Notes under the pieces: generated by a model
What the model saw: only the letters and a program-made list of their open reading frames with translations
The model's database searches: none
What the model was told of the DNA's origin: nothing
Origin: Casuarius casuarius
Lineage: Eukaryota; Chordata; Aves; Casuariiformes; Casuariidae
Assembly: GCA_003342895.1 (NCBI GenBank)
Contig: PTFA01000280.1
Location: forward strand, 130,331-194,330
Reading direction: 5' to 3'
Length of the DNA stretch: 64,000 nt
Position numbers and translations under genes: made by a program
Shown: piece after piece, positions 12,076 to 25,175 of the stretch
Layout of the letters: each line of letters begins with the position of its first letter
Position numbering within the stretch: the first letter of the stretch is position 1

Positions 12076-13456
12076 TTCGTGAAGGACAGACAGACGCATT
12101 AGGAGGAAGGAAAAATCCATGGTAGTCAGCAGTAATCAGCCTACTGAGGGCACGGAGGACCACAAGACAAATTAACACTTTTCATGACATAAGCTTCCAG
12201 ACCTACTTCAGCGCAAAAAAATTAACTAAGCACATCTACTGCAAGGGCTTAAAAAAAACAAAAAACAATTGCCAGAGATGGAAAAAGCTTTTGCAATTGC
12301 ATTAACCATCCCTTGGGAATCTCTGCCATTCTTCAACAGAGCTTCACCCAGTATCAATAGGCAAATACAAACCTCTACTTGCTATTGAGGCAGGAGGAAA
12401 ACATAAAGCTTCAGTGCTTATAAAGGTAAGAGCTTCCTCTGATGGACATCACCACAGAGACCACAGAAGAATCTACAGTGTGTTTTATGCAAGTTAATTG
12501 AGTGCTATGCTACAGTAAAAGCATGCAAAAATACAATCTTTGGAACATGCAAAAAATTTGATTGGCAGATATCAAAAAACCTCCAGTAAAATTTGTAATA
12601 CAGACTTATGCATCCTTCTGCTGTCCACTAAGATTTTTTCCCTGATACCATTTGATGTTTTTTCCAGCTCTTTTCTGCAGGATCAGATGGAAGTGAAGTG
12701 AGTAACATGGAAAGGAATAGAAAAATCCTATGACTCTCTAAGAAGACCACACAAGCTGTAGAAACACATACTTTTTCTCTTCTTAGCAATGATATTTTTA
12801 CTGGAAGTTTCCTCAGACATATCCCTTTTCCACCACCGTCTCTATGACTGATAAACTGATGAAGGCAGCTTCCATCACTAAAACATTTCTAAATTCCTTC
12901 AGGGTTTTTTCTGTCACTGGCATCATAAAGCGTTCCGACATCTTACAGTGCCCTTTGAGAAAAGACACAAATCACCTGTAATCAATTTTTAACATTTATC
13001 TCAGCAACCTCTAGACAATTATTCATAAGATAAGAAATTACTCATTGAAAGCTATCCATATTAGAAGCTCTTGTAGCTAAAGAAATATTAGCATATATGC
13101 AGTCCGTAAAAAAAAGAACAACAGTGAAGCATCTATTTGGAATTTTGTTAGTCAGTGGCTCGGATGAACAATTTGACGATGGACAATTTAAGAAAGGACG
13201 CTAATTCCAGAAGTGGCATCTCTCAGCTTTCATTGTACCTACAAACCAAGAAATGTGGCTGTCACGTGTGTACTATCTTAGGTGTCAGCGGTGGTACTAG
13301 CTTCGGGGAGGCCATGCTAAAGAAGGATTCAGCTTGGACCAGCTGCAGCCCTAGTACTTACATAGGCAACTATCTTACGCATATGCCTGAGTTGCTGTAC
13401 GCTCGCTGTGCTGGTGCCTGGACTTTCTATAATCTAATCTTAATAATCTTAATGCT

Positions 13457-13502
13457 ACCTTGTGTGTGTACACACATATATAAACATACATACGTGTCAC
13501 AC
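13457..13502. repeat. short TG/CA/TA microsatellite
   Basis: Alternating TG is followed by ACAC, TATA and CATA units, with inverted symmetry between the TGTGTGTG and ACACACAT ends. Confidence 0.8.
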
Positions 13503-15106
13503 ATACCTGCTGCAATAACACGATCAGCTGCAGCAGAGCTAGTCCAGCTCCATATCCAAGAGACATGATTAGGAGCTAAAAATAGATCCCCTTGACTAAG
13601 ACATCTGCCACGTGACAAAGTAGAGCATGACACCCTCTTCCGTAGCACACGGTCTTGAGCTGTTGATCATCCAGGACTTCGAAAAACAAAGCACACTTTA
13701 AATAGTCCCAGAAAGGAAGATGAAACCAGTGCAGGGAGTGGATAACTGCTGTTCGTGCGTACATACAGATTTGCTGTCTATGCAGTCTGAAGAGATTTCA
13801 GAGATAACCCCGGAATTCATTGGACTGGTCTAGTGACAAAAGAGGAGACAACTGCTGCCGGCCCACACTAAAGAGAAGCGGCAAGAGCCCCCTGCGCGGC
13901 CCCAGAGAGCAGAGGACAGGAGGCCACTGCTGATGGAGGAAAGCGCCAAGACGGCTGCGGATCTAGCGGGATGTATTAGCATTTCGTATCTGCAGACTTG
14001 GCTTGTACTTCTCATTCTGTCTTGCATGTAATCATCTTATCACAATGTTTAGCTACTTCTGACCTAATTTTCTTTGTGATCCTCTCTGCCCTAATAACGT
14101 AACTTGTGATACTCCTTTCATCTGAAGCATCCAGATAACTTAGTGAATAACTAGGCAATAATGTTACCCCTCTATCCCCTATCCCTAGTCCTTCCCACCT
14201 ACATGTTTTCAGACCCTCTTGATCTGACTTTCCTTCTAGATGTGGCCCTCATTTTCACCTGTTTGAGAAAAGCATCTTGAAAAGAGAGAGTTTTTAAAGA
14301 GTTTTTGGCTCCTCAAACCTTGAGGTGGAGGTGGCTACAGGGGACTGAAAAAGTATTATTGATTTTCCTGAGACTCAGGAATCTGGCCCTTAAATTGTAT
14401 CTAGTCTGGCCTTCCTACTGTGCTATCATATACTGAACTAACACTACTGAAGTAAGTCCACAAATCATAAAATATGGTTTATTTATTTACGACCCTATCT
14501 ATTAAATGGTATTAGACTTCAGTATTTGCTTCCCCCCTAAATAGCATTTTTGTGTCTATTAAACCCACTTTAATAAGAAATGAATAACAATAGCTACAAC
14601 AAAGCATATCACATCCATTTGGTTATCAAAAGTTTTCACTAAAGTCCTTGTGGTATTAATTATGAAGTAACTGAAATAATTTCAAGTTTTTTTCATCTTC
14701 TTTCAAGTTATTACTTAATCTGCTTCACAGACAATTCCCCATCTACCAAGCACAAAAATTTTGAGATGCCTACTGAAGACCAGCATTATCAAACATGTGC
14801 CTTGACCTACAACAGCTTTGACTTTTTGACTTTCAAAACGTATGAGACAATCCAGACTTTAATGGAAGTCCACAAAATGTGCAGGTTAGAACTTTTTTGG
14901 TGGGAGGAAAGTTAATAGACCTAAATAACCAATTACAGACATGTTCATTTGCAAACATGAGCTCAAAAATCTGCTAGCCAATTAAGTTTAGTAGTAAGTT
15001 TGATACTCAAAAGAATAAGTTAATCACCATTTTTATTACTTAAGAAGGGAAGCCTCTCTTTAAAAGATAGATGTTGATACTGTTAACAGTTACTGGAAAT
15101 GACAAA

Positions 15107-15146
15107 ATTATATAATATATATAATATTTATAATATTATATATAAT
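15107..15146. repeat. TA-rich simple repeat
   Basis: The stretch consists only of A and T in TATAATAT-type units and is followed by looser TATA runs to about 15200. No other signal is present. Confidence 0.85.
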
Positions 15147-17639
15147 TGTCATCTATATATCTGTACCTAAATAGATACAGGTAATATATATGTAACAAAA
15201 TTGTATAGATTGGCTATGTCCAATATATTTATTAGACAAAGGAAGAAAAAAAATCCTTTTATATACTCACATATAAGCAGCAATATTTGTTAATTATTCT
15301 TTTGTTAATCCTTTTAGCATTCAGGAAAAAGTTAAAAGTATTACTGAGAACTAATGCTAACTGGATGAATAAGGCCTTAAAGCAACTACTTATTAGTTAA
15401 TGCTGGCAGCAAAATAATCCTCTGTAGAATTTAATTTAAAGTCCTTGTTTTTAAGTTAGAGCAAACATATCAAGAAGCAAAGCAGAAAAGTGAAAGTACA
15501 CATCTTTCCTAAAAGTAATAGTATATGGGTATGGAATGACATTGCAACACCTCACCATTTNCTATTTTCCAGGAGGGTCCTTAACGCAAGGGGGACCAAA
15601 GCAGACATATCCGGAAGCGGATTCCCTGCACCCCAATGCTTCCCACCGTCTCCAGTGGGGCAGTGACCACATCCACAAATTCCAATGACAAAGGTAAAGG
15701 AAACCAAAACTTCCATTCAAACGCATGGGAAGTCAACGGCATAAACCTTTGCATACCTATGCAGAGGTCTGAAATTATTCCTCACCTACGCTAGCACTGT
15801 CATTTGATACACACACTTGAAAAAAATGGCCATCATCTAAGGAATACTCCTTTTCATAAACAGAAGCGCTCTGAGGCAATAAAACCAGCCTGAGGAGGAG
15901 TCCGGTTGCTGCAGTTCTGCTGTGAACACACTTTAAAAGAAATGCTGGAAAGCAGCAGATTTGCGAGAGAAAACAGAGGTCATTCAGAAGAAGGAAGGCA
16001 GCCAGCATAAGAGACAGCATGCAAAACCACAGATGATTCCTAGAGAAAAAACAGCAAATGCACCGATAAAAAGTGAAGGTTGCTTAGAGAGTAAAGCCAA
16101 GAGCGTCCGGATCTACAAAAGCCTTGCAGCGACACAGCATTTTGGCCCCGTGCAGGCCCCGCAGCGCAGAGCAACACCGCCCGGGTCCCCAGGTGGGGAA
16201 ACGATGCTGAGCACAGAAATTTGTCAGGGAGATAGAGGACAAAGAAATAAATAACTTCTGAAAAGGATGTAAAGCGAGAATGAAGGCTAGATGTCTGCTA
16301 AGGACTATACGAGAAGCAAACCCAAGTAAGTTATTAAGCTTGTGAAAGTCAAGATAATGGAAAAAGAACAGAACATTTGGAGGTGATGAGGAAGAGAGGC
16401 TTGGCGAGATGTGAAGCATACTTCAGTGAAACAACGGAGTTTGCAGGACAAAAATATTGAAGAAAGACAGCACTACTTAAAGAAACTGGGCCACAGACAT
16501 ACGAGTTTGCAACACGAAGCTTATTTCATCTTCCGATGCAAGGATTTGATTCAAACAACAAAGACAAAGCTATACGCTATTCTGTAATTACAGAATGTGA
16601 ATTATTTTAGATATGGTAATAAAGGAGAGCACAAGTACCAGATGAGAACACTGGAGTAGCAAGGATACACTGAATCGGCAGGGGATTCAAGCACCAAGAG
16701 TCTTTTCCTTTTTTATTTTGCTTTTTTGCTGAATATAATAAAATGAATTCTGTTTAGCACATGAACATTGATCTTTCTTTGGAATCTAAGCAACAAAAGC
16801 TGAAAGAGTCCATGCAAAATACTGAGCGGTACAGTATGTGTTTCTCAAAAGTGTATGGAACACATTTCAAATTGCATTAGATTATTAAATGGATTAAATT
16901 CCACTTTTGCCAAGATATAGGTTGAGTTAAAATATCAGTGAGCTGCAAAGTAATGATTTAGCAATATTTTTGCAGGAACTCAGCCCTAGCCCATCGAATT
17001 CACGCTACAAGGCACTGAGGCACTTAAGAGTAGCAGCACAATTTTAAAGCTCTATCCAGTGCAGATACGTTTAAGAACGAATGATTATTCCTTTTAACAT
17101 GATGCGGAATAAAATTCCAAAGAAATTCTGGCCTCTTGCATCTCTGCATCCCTGCTCGATGGCACAGATATGTGTTACTACGGCTAGGAACGTGTTTGTG
17201 ACAGCAACGCTTACGATCACGCCGTGTCAGAACTAACACAGAACGGAAACAGGGTGTTACAAAAAAAGCCAGCAACTTGGAGTTTTGTCTTCAGAAACAA
17301 CCTGCTCTCTACAGCAGACAGTGGAGCCTACAATTAACCATGTGCCTATCTTTTAGACAAAACCACTATAGGTACAACATAGCTTCCCATAAACTTCCAT
17401 TGGTAACAGTACAGCTAAATTCTGCAAACGGGCATTACAACGTGAGTCTGTGGTGCTAATCCCTGCATCGTCTATACATCTTTTCCCTCTGTACAAACAC
17501 GTCAAGTTCGTTTAAACAATAGCCTTTTTCTTTCCTCCTCTCCAAAGAGGCAAAAAGAGATAGAGCGATCAAAGCCTTTTTATTTTGGAGAGGAGCAATC
17601 TAATTTAAAAGCTGTAATGCTGTCTCCTAAATTTAATGA

Positions 17640-17740
17640 TTTTGCTATTTAGAATCGTCTCATTATAGTCTGGGGAGCATTTAAATTTCACTTACATGTA
17701 AATAAACAATATTTGAAGGTGAGTTTCTTCTTTCAGATCG
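17640..17740. promoter_or_regulatory. possible regulatory element with forkhead site
   Basis: GTAAATAAACA at 17698-17708 is a full forkhead (FOX) consensus on one strand. Balanced, non-repetitive sequence surrounds it, including ATTTAAATTT and a perfect-looking donor AAG|GTGAGT at 17719. Single factor motifs are common by chance. I list this only because the surrounding block has the texture of conserved noncoding DNA. Alignment to other birds would settle it. Confidence 0.2.
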
Positions 17741-18775
17741 GTCCTCTCAATCGTCTAAATTTAATATTCTGTGCAAAGAGCTACAGACCACTACACCTCT
17801 CATCTCCCCGGCTACTGCATTTTGCACTGCTGTATCTGATCACCAGAGTCTGCCAGCTGAGATGCATTTAGACAGAGAGATCATATGTTAACAAAAAGCC
17901 TGATGCACAAAACCGGTTTTCATAAGTAATGCTTGCACCTAGATAGGCACAACCATAATCATTGCTATTGCTCTCTATACCTGTGAAGACTAAGACTTTT
18001 CATCACATTTAAGCCCGGCTTACATTTGCGTTCGAGGAACTCAGGAAAGAACGTAAGCACAATTCTGTCGCGCCCTCTCGCCCACTTGCACTGGAAAGCA
18101 CCTTGATGAAGATACTGCGGTAATATATTTGGGGCCCTACCTTCCTCTCCAAATGCTCTTGAGAAAAGCTAGTTAATATTCCTGTTGCATGTATCTCAAC
18201 CTCCATCAAATAGGAACTGAAGTGTTTATTCATGCTGAGATTCATGTCTGGTACGTGAAAATTCTGCAATCTACCAGAAAAGATTTTTTTAAAAGTTTCA
18301 AACATCAGATCCTTAAAAAGCATCTGATGTTTGGAACAAATGAAAAATATCCTGGTCTCGTTTCCTGAGAAACGACGAACTTTACAAAAGGCTACAGCTC
18401 ACCACTCGCACCGTGCTGCCATCTAAGGACAGTATTAACAGTCGAAACATTTCATCCTTGTTCTCCAAGCTGCTTATCCCCATAACTTGCTGCCAGTCAG
18501 AACTGCTTGGTCACCAGGAGCAAATCATGGTGACTTTCTAAAACTTAGCAATAAAAATGCCACAAGCAGTACGCCAGAACGTCAGCAAGCATTTAAAATT
18601 ATCTGCTGTAATCGCAAAAAAGTTCAGAATAGCTTTCGCGTCTTTATCACTCCTGAAATTATTAGCCTGCCTGAGGATCACTTTAAACTTAAGAAGGTAA
18701 CTGCTGATGGAAACCACTTTCTCCTGGCAAAAATACGGCAACTGCGTGTGGTCATTTTTAGAATTAGTTTTCAGT

Positions 18776-18797
18776 AAAAATAAATAAATAAATAAAA
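18776..18797. repeat. (AAAT)n microsatellite
   Basis: Five tandem AAAT units, slightly impure at the edges. Confidence 0.9.
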
Positions 18798-21700
18798 GGC
18801 CAACTTTTACAATCCCAATCTTGGGATATTTATAGGTTTATTTAATTATGAGTAGAAAAATAATGCTTCTAATGCTTCAAAGAAAACCAGAGATACAAGC
18901 CATAAAGTACCTTAAAAATGAAGCTGTGAATTCACCTTCTACTGAAATGGAAAAAGCTCTGCTATTTGTCCCAGCCAAAGAGATTTTCTTAACAGCAGGG
19001 AACTGGCACTTATCCTCGTGATTCCTACCTATCACTAGCACCAACTAAACCATCTTTTCTAGGACTATTCAATAAAAACACTCCTCCACCTCCCATTATT
19101 TATTGATTAAAATTAATGTTATACACTACGTATTGCTACATAAAGGAGAAAATTCATTTCTATGAAGCTTTTGTTTATGCAAATGCACAATCCCCTGAAC
19201 ATAAATGCTGAGGTCACTGCGAGCCGTCCTGGGAGCGATACTTTCCCTGGTGCAGTTTGCGCCCGACAGTGCTGACAAGCGCTCAGAGCTCCCAAACCGT
19301 TCCCTCGACAACCTGTCCAGCAGGTTACACATCGCTTTCTGATACGCTCCTATCGTATGGCGCTACTGTACGACGAACTGTACCTTCTAAATCTTGATGC
19401 ACTTACACAGATTTGATATCATTTTTTCAAACCAGTTTGATCGCTAATATTTTAATATCTTGCAACACCCACAATAGCACAGACCTCCAGGATGCCCTGG
19501 CTCAACCGCATCCAATATACAGTGTTACTGGATACTGTATATACATATACAGCCTCGCTAGTTTATATGAGCTCAAGTATTGCTGCATCATACTTTAATT
19601 CCTTCCATGACTGCAGAATCGACATACCAGCGATTACTTATCTGGTGTGGGACTTTGGAATGAACAAAGTCAGAGAAACAAACCAAGGATCTACCATTAT
19701 CGGTGGCTCGACTAGAAATAAATGTGGAGAAGAAGTTAATGATTGTGATTAAACTCATTAGAGTGCATCTCCTGTTTACAGGAATGATACCTGCCCAAAA
19801 TATATCTCAGATACATTAAATCTGCGCTAGGCTCCAGCGCCCCTATCATAACATTGGCATTAGATTTTTATAAATAGATCAGCATTCAAAGAAATAATAC
19901 CAAATAGGTTTCTTTAGTTTGTGCTACTGTTAATGGTGCAATTTCTAAAAAGTGCAGCTAAAGCATAGTAGTTAAAACATTGTGGAGATGACATCATCGA
20001 AACATGTCTGAATTTTTTTATAAGGATATAAAGTCAGAACTGCAAACCAAGCTGGGAATTTCAGGTCAAAGTTAATTTTGTATGTGTAACTGTATAAAGA
20101 GCGTGGAATATGCTAGCAAGGAAGGTTTCTGAAAGCGCCTGAAAAAACGTGGATAAACTGCCAGTTAGTTATAAAAGCTATTGGAGAATGCAGGCATTCA
20201 AATGAAGAACTAAATGCTCAGCACGGATTATTTGTTTGAATACTTGTTTCCTTTCCTTCTCCCGCTTGAGGGTACATGTAGCTAGCCTTCGCAGAACATA
20301 CACTTTGAATCATGGACCGCACCTCTGATTTTGTAATGCAGGCCCTTTCTGCTGTAATACCTCAGACCCGAGTACTCACCATTCGGAAAAAAAATTACAT
20401 TTGTGACACTTCCATGATGCAGGACAGATATTCTGACAACTTTGATTGAAACCACAGTACTGTTCAAGATCTCAAAATTTTGCTCTCCCAAATTTGACAA
20501 AAAAACAGATTACAGTAACAATCCTGTTCCTGTTCATTTACAACTATGGCAAAAAATGAACAGTTGACTGCTGATCAAGAGCAAGAAAATATTTTCAGTT
20601 CTGTTTCATATCTTGTGCTTCTCTCTATTTCTCCACCTCAGCCTTCCATCTCCACGATAGTCATCATCCACATCGCATCAGTCTGTAGCCCACACAGGCA
20701 GTTAACAATCCATCCCCGCCTTGTCTCAATCATAAGCACTTATGGAAATGGCAATCATTCTTGCTTTAAGACTCTGATAAGTGAACATGAATAATTAATT
20801 TTATCCCTGAAGCCTCAACGTTAGTTTCCACTGTCCTCTTAATTACTTGGACAAACAGGTTGGGATCGTCATTCGTGTGCCTATTAAGCAATAAATCTTT
20901 TAGCATGATCAAAGAAACAGTCTTAATACCTTTGATCGCCCCATAAAATGTAAGCTAGCACTGAATCATGTCACAATCTTCCTCACAGTACACTGCATTT
21001 ATGAAATTTCAGACATGTGTCAGCTCCTTCCCCTGCATCTGTTGAATCTACAACCAAGCTGACTCCACACCTGATGATTAGCTGTACAGTTATCCATACT
21101 AAAAACTCTGCTGTTCTTGTTCAGCCTGTATTGCTTTTACGGAGGTGAAATCTCGCTCTCACAATTAAAAGAAAGCCCATGCAGTAGACAGGAAGCTTCA
21201 ACAACCAGAAAAATCCACCTAGCTTTTGTGTGAATTCAGCTTGGGTCTTTGTTCCTTTCAGTAGAAAGGTTTAAGTTGTTACTCAGATCCCTCTCAAATA
21301 CCAAAATGCCAACTGTCACTAAAGATTTTGTCTGGCTTTTGCACTGACACTAGGATTTCTTTCAAGCTGGGGACCATATGACATATCAAATGGCCCGCCT
21401 TCACAAAAAGATAAAATATTCTGCGCCTGGCTTAGTCAGCATCTCCAAACACGAGCACAGATGAAAACCAGCAACTGTATTATCATTGTACACTTAAGAA
21501 GTAATGGGATCCAGCCTTAGGATAAGGGGTTCAAAGTGGAATTTCAGCATATGCAAGCAACTTCTGATTGTCCCATCATTTGACCATGCCTACGTGCGGC
21601 ACCACGAATAGCAGAGGCTCATTATTTCAAGCTCCTCTCATGAAATTACTATTTAATCTGAAAATTCACTGAAATCCACAGCAACTTCAAAAGGGATAGA

Positions 21701-21862
21701 TTCATCTCGGAAAGAATCAGCGTATGAGCTGTCTCTTTGTTATTTATAGAAAAAGCCAAAACATTCCACTATTAGCTCATTTATCAGCATTAGCCAATAT
21801 AAACCATGATGCATCCTTAGAGATCTCTAAAAGATTCAAAGCAGGTGAGAGAACTGAAGGGT

Positions 21863-21877
21863 TTTTTTTTTTTTTTA
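21863..21877. repeat. poly-T run
   Basis: About fifteen consecutive T residues. No retrotransposed gene body is recognisable beside it. Confidence 0.85.
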
Positions 21878-22204
21878 ACTCCATTACGCCTTCCAAGTGC
21901 ACAAAAACTGCAAGTATTATGCATGCCCACATCGCATCACCAAAGCTTAACCCCAGCTTCAGCGGACACAGCTTGTTTTAGCAGATCCACACTGAAAATG
22001 AAATACCATTTGTCCCAAAGCACTCATTTTATATGAACTATATATCTGCTTGGTATTAGAGAACAAATTACTGTCTTGCAGAAGGCGATTCTCATTTTTT
22101 AAAAATCTTATTTAATGGCTGAGGACTGTGCACTAAAAAACAGGACATCGCTGCTATATGGGATACCAACAGCTAATTAGACTGCTGAAGTTTATGTCGT
22201 GGTT

Positions 22205-22450
22205 TAACACTGCTGGTGGTGGAGGACGCGGCCGAGCCCGTGACACGGTCCCGGCGAGGCGCGCCGGAGAGCAGCCGTGAACCGCGCTGCTCCGAGCCAC
22301 AGCAGACTTTTGCCCCCCATTTCCCTGCGCCCGGCTCCCTTGGTGCTGGCGCTATTCCTCTGCCTCCCCACTCCAAGAGGAATATTCCCATCTCTGCCCG
22401 TGCCACGTGCGGCCGTCCAGCTGCGTGCAGCAGCCAGCTCTGCAGCTTGG
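22205..22450. other. small CpG-rich island
   Basis: CpG density is very high at 22225-22300 and GC stays high to about 22450, in an otherwise AT-rich area. The left edge carries TGTCGTGGTTTAAC, which resembles one terminus of avian endogenous retroviral LTRs, but the similarity stops after that motif. The choices are a short promoter-type island or a highly decayed LTR fragment. Open frames on both strands (67-98 codons) follow from the GC content. No protein is recognised. Confidence 0.45.
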
Positions 22451-23366
22451 TCAATGGAAAAAAGTGCATCTAAATGCTGAGGCTGCAGAAAAGAGAAATC
22501 GAAAGTTCCTCCCCCCCGCTTTTGGTATAAGTAACTGGAACATTTTTAAACTCTTTGCACGTAAACTTGTCATCACAATTTATTTTAGGAATCTGGATGA
22601 GCATACCAGTATTAAGATTAATTATGTAAAACAGATAACAAGACAGGCTCCCCGGAGTTTGTAAAACACATGGTCAATCTGTGCAAACATCATCTCAGAT
22701 CCTTCAGTGCAATGTACTGTTTTGATTTTCTGCTAATAACTGTATGGATTCAAGACAAATTAAGTGCATAAAGGGGACAGTGAATTACAAAGGTGTTAAT
22801 TTACTTAATTTGATTATCTAAATATGATCCTACAAATATCTAAGAACAAGAAAAAAACTGATTATATTAAATGGAAAAATTAAGGAACACGTGAATTCAC
22901 TCTTTCTATCACACACGGACTTTAGTAAGCCAGGATCCTACCTTCAGATTTTCAGGGACATGCATTAACCAAAGACACATGGATTTACTTCAGTAAGGAA
23001 CCATTAAATAGTGCTGAACTAAGCTCAACTGGTAAAGAGAAAGACGGTTTGTCTTGTTACATAGTAGCAAACAGTCACTGATAAGAATGCAAAATTTTAA
23101 ATAAGTTACTCATTCTTACCAAAAATTTCCTTTAAGCCTGTAATCAACTCTATGCAATTAGGATACGTTCACTAAATGAATGAAGGAAGAACCAGAAAGG
23201 AATTTGGATGACAATGTCCTTGAAAACATCCCTGATTGTATTATCTGTCCTTCCGGGACAAAAACTCTGGCTTTATAAGAAAGGTACACAAAAAAAAAAA
23301 GGCTAGTGTTTACATGCATGGGTACACGATGCCTGTGAAACAGGGAAAATCATCTCACAGACTTAC

Positions 23367-23380
23367 CTACTGTGCCATAA
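23367..23380 (-). other. candidate 14-nt microexon arrangement
   Basis: On the minus strand a long pyrimidine tract ends in TTCTGCCAG at 23381. After 14 bases (TTATGGCACAGTAG) there is a full consensus donor, GTAAGT. Two of three frames through the 14 bases are open. The acceptor and donor are each strong, but such close pairs arise by chance and nothing else nearby looks exonic. Confidence 0.1.
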
Positions 23381-24002
23381 CTGGCAGAAGAGAGGCAAAG
23401 AAACTCAGAAAAAAATCATTTATACAGAAAGAAGTCTACAAAGAAGCTACATTTGATTGATTTGGAAGTACCCACTAGGCAAGTTTTTGAAGTAGAATAA
23501 AGCAATACACTAAGAGGAATTACTATAGACTTAGGGATGCCCTTCATAGGCCTGAAAAATCATAACTTTTTCTGAAGCGTCTTATAAGAGTTTAAGGAAT
23601 CTATAAAAATACTTCTAATAAAGCTAAATAGGCAAGTTTACATTCAATGAGCCAAAATAATTTTTGTGTACATGTAAATGCACAATGCAGAAGTCCAAGC
23701 CATCACCACCATAAACACCTTTTCTCTGTTTTGCTAGGTTAATAATTCAGCTAACTATATTTATACACTCACCATAATTTATCCCAGAGTATCAAAGCAC
23801 AAACAAATTGCATATTATTATTCCCTTACAGTATCAATGGTCAGGTTCAGGAAAACTGTTGGGAGATGGAGGCAAAAAGGTGAAAAGATAACTGGGCCAG
23901 TGACGACCCTCATTGTTGTACCTGACTAGAAACACCTGTCCACACTGTACTGGTAAAAATAAAATCTATTCAGGATACTGAGATAGACCAGAGCATTAGA
24001 TA

Positions 24003-24046
24003 CTTAACTTAAAAATGAAGAAAACTTAACTTAAAAATGAAGAAAA
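24003..24046. repeat. 22-bp perfect tandem duplication
   Basis: A 22-bp unit beginning CTTAACTTAAAAATGAAG is present twice head to tail without mismatch. Confidence 0.9.
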
Positions 24047-25110
24047 AAGGATGAAGAATTCTCACTGACTTTGGTTAAAAACTCATGACAAAAATCACAT
24101 TTAGCTCTTTCATGAATGGACAGTGATTGGCACAAATCGAAACGTGGATTTTGTGAGGAATCACCTCAATAACTTTTTCCCCAAACTGTTTCGAGGATTA
24201 GGATTCACCAGTTAACCTCTGGTTCATGATTTAGGATGGGGGGGTGTCTTGTGAAAAAGCCAGGAAGCTGTACCTCAGCCTCCATATTGCCTATTATTGG
24301 AGTAGAGCAGAGCTTCAATCAAGAAGGCAAGAATTTCCTAGAGATGAAAAGATGAGGACCTACTACTAGTCTTCAATGAAATAAGTTGCACAGTTTCTTA
24401 AAGAAATGGCTATATACTTGCCAAGAGAAGCAGAAGCAGGGAGAAGTCCCAATTTTTTTGATAATACTATCTTATTTTGCTTCCTTGTCATACCTATGAT
24501 CACTCAATTATCATTTTTTGCCGGGGGAAGAAAAAAAAAAAAAAAACAGACTCACTTGGAAAGAAAATTTTTGTCAAAGATGACTTGCTTCGTATGAAAT
24601 CTTGTAAGCACTTTTTCATTAATCTAGCTTAATTTATTCTTTGAAGGACCTATCAGGAACAGCAATAATAAGATGTTGAAGACCACCATCAAAACAAAAT
24701 TTTAAAACCTGATACAGTATTGTTCTTACCATAAAGAAGATTAAAAAGATAGGATCTTGGCAGTCCACAAAAACAATATTCAACTAAAAAATGATTTTTA
24801 AAAATAAACTGAATCCCAATGCATTCAAGTCTGTCCCCTATAACTCTTCCACCTCTGTAATACTTTCTTTATATTGCATGTTTGATTTAAGAAGACTACT
24901 GTGCAAGAAACAAAATATTCTGTGGCTGCAGTAACTGCTCTCTCTTTTGCCCTTGCTGTGTGTCAGCCTTAACGAGTTAAGCCACACGTTAAATGGCCAA
25001 CTGGTTGCTGCCAAGCAGAGGTTCTGCCTATCTTTCCCTCAAAGTGGAAGGACTACTTTGGTTCTCTACCATCAAACCAACCACCAGATTTTATTAAATT
25101 TGTAGGAACA

Positions 25111-25175
25111 ATGATCTTATGACTAATGAATTGCACTTAATGACTAGATCTTATGACTAATGACTAGATCTAATG
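25111..25175. repeat. imperfect short tandem repeat with AGATCT cores
   Basis: Related words ATGATCTTATGACTAATGA, TAGATCTTATGACTAATGA and TAGATCTAATGAC follow one another, indicating two rounds of local duplication. Confidence 0.75.

Larger units (their letters stand above)
10485..15100. other. noncoding DNA, no gene seen
   Basis: No exon, RNA gene or intact repeat is recognisable. GC is modestly higher at 13840-13960. Both strands carry frames of 60-150 codons around 11.7-12.2 kb, but these follow base composition (purine-rich + strand, hence Ser/Leu/Phe/Pro-rich peptide on -) and resemble nothing known to me. Confidence 0.5.
15151..22190. other. noncoding DNA, no gene seen
   Basis: I find no recognisable exon or repeat family. 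Small purine-rich parts occur at 16000-16420. A strong isolated splice donor, ATG|GTGAGTACT, lies on the minus strand near 20380, next to a 72-codon open frame (20500 down to 20282) that has no clear acceptor and no homology I know. Confidence 0.45.

Noticed and set aside
11723..12178. 151-codon open frame on - strand
   Set aside because: It is explained by the purine-rich + strand tract; there is no homology or splice context.
17031..17041. TAGCAGCACA matching the miR-15/16 seed region
   Set aside because: Only about ten bases match and the flanks do not fold into a hairpin by eye.
20282..20500. 72-codon minus-strand frame with a strong GTGAGT donor
   Set aside because: No acceptor of any quality and no recognisable peptide; the donor alone is not enough.
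24532..24546. Poly-A run as tail of a processed pseudogene
   Set aside because: The sequence upstream does not resemble any mRNA, and no target-site duplication is visible. The same holds for the A run at 39844-39860.
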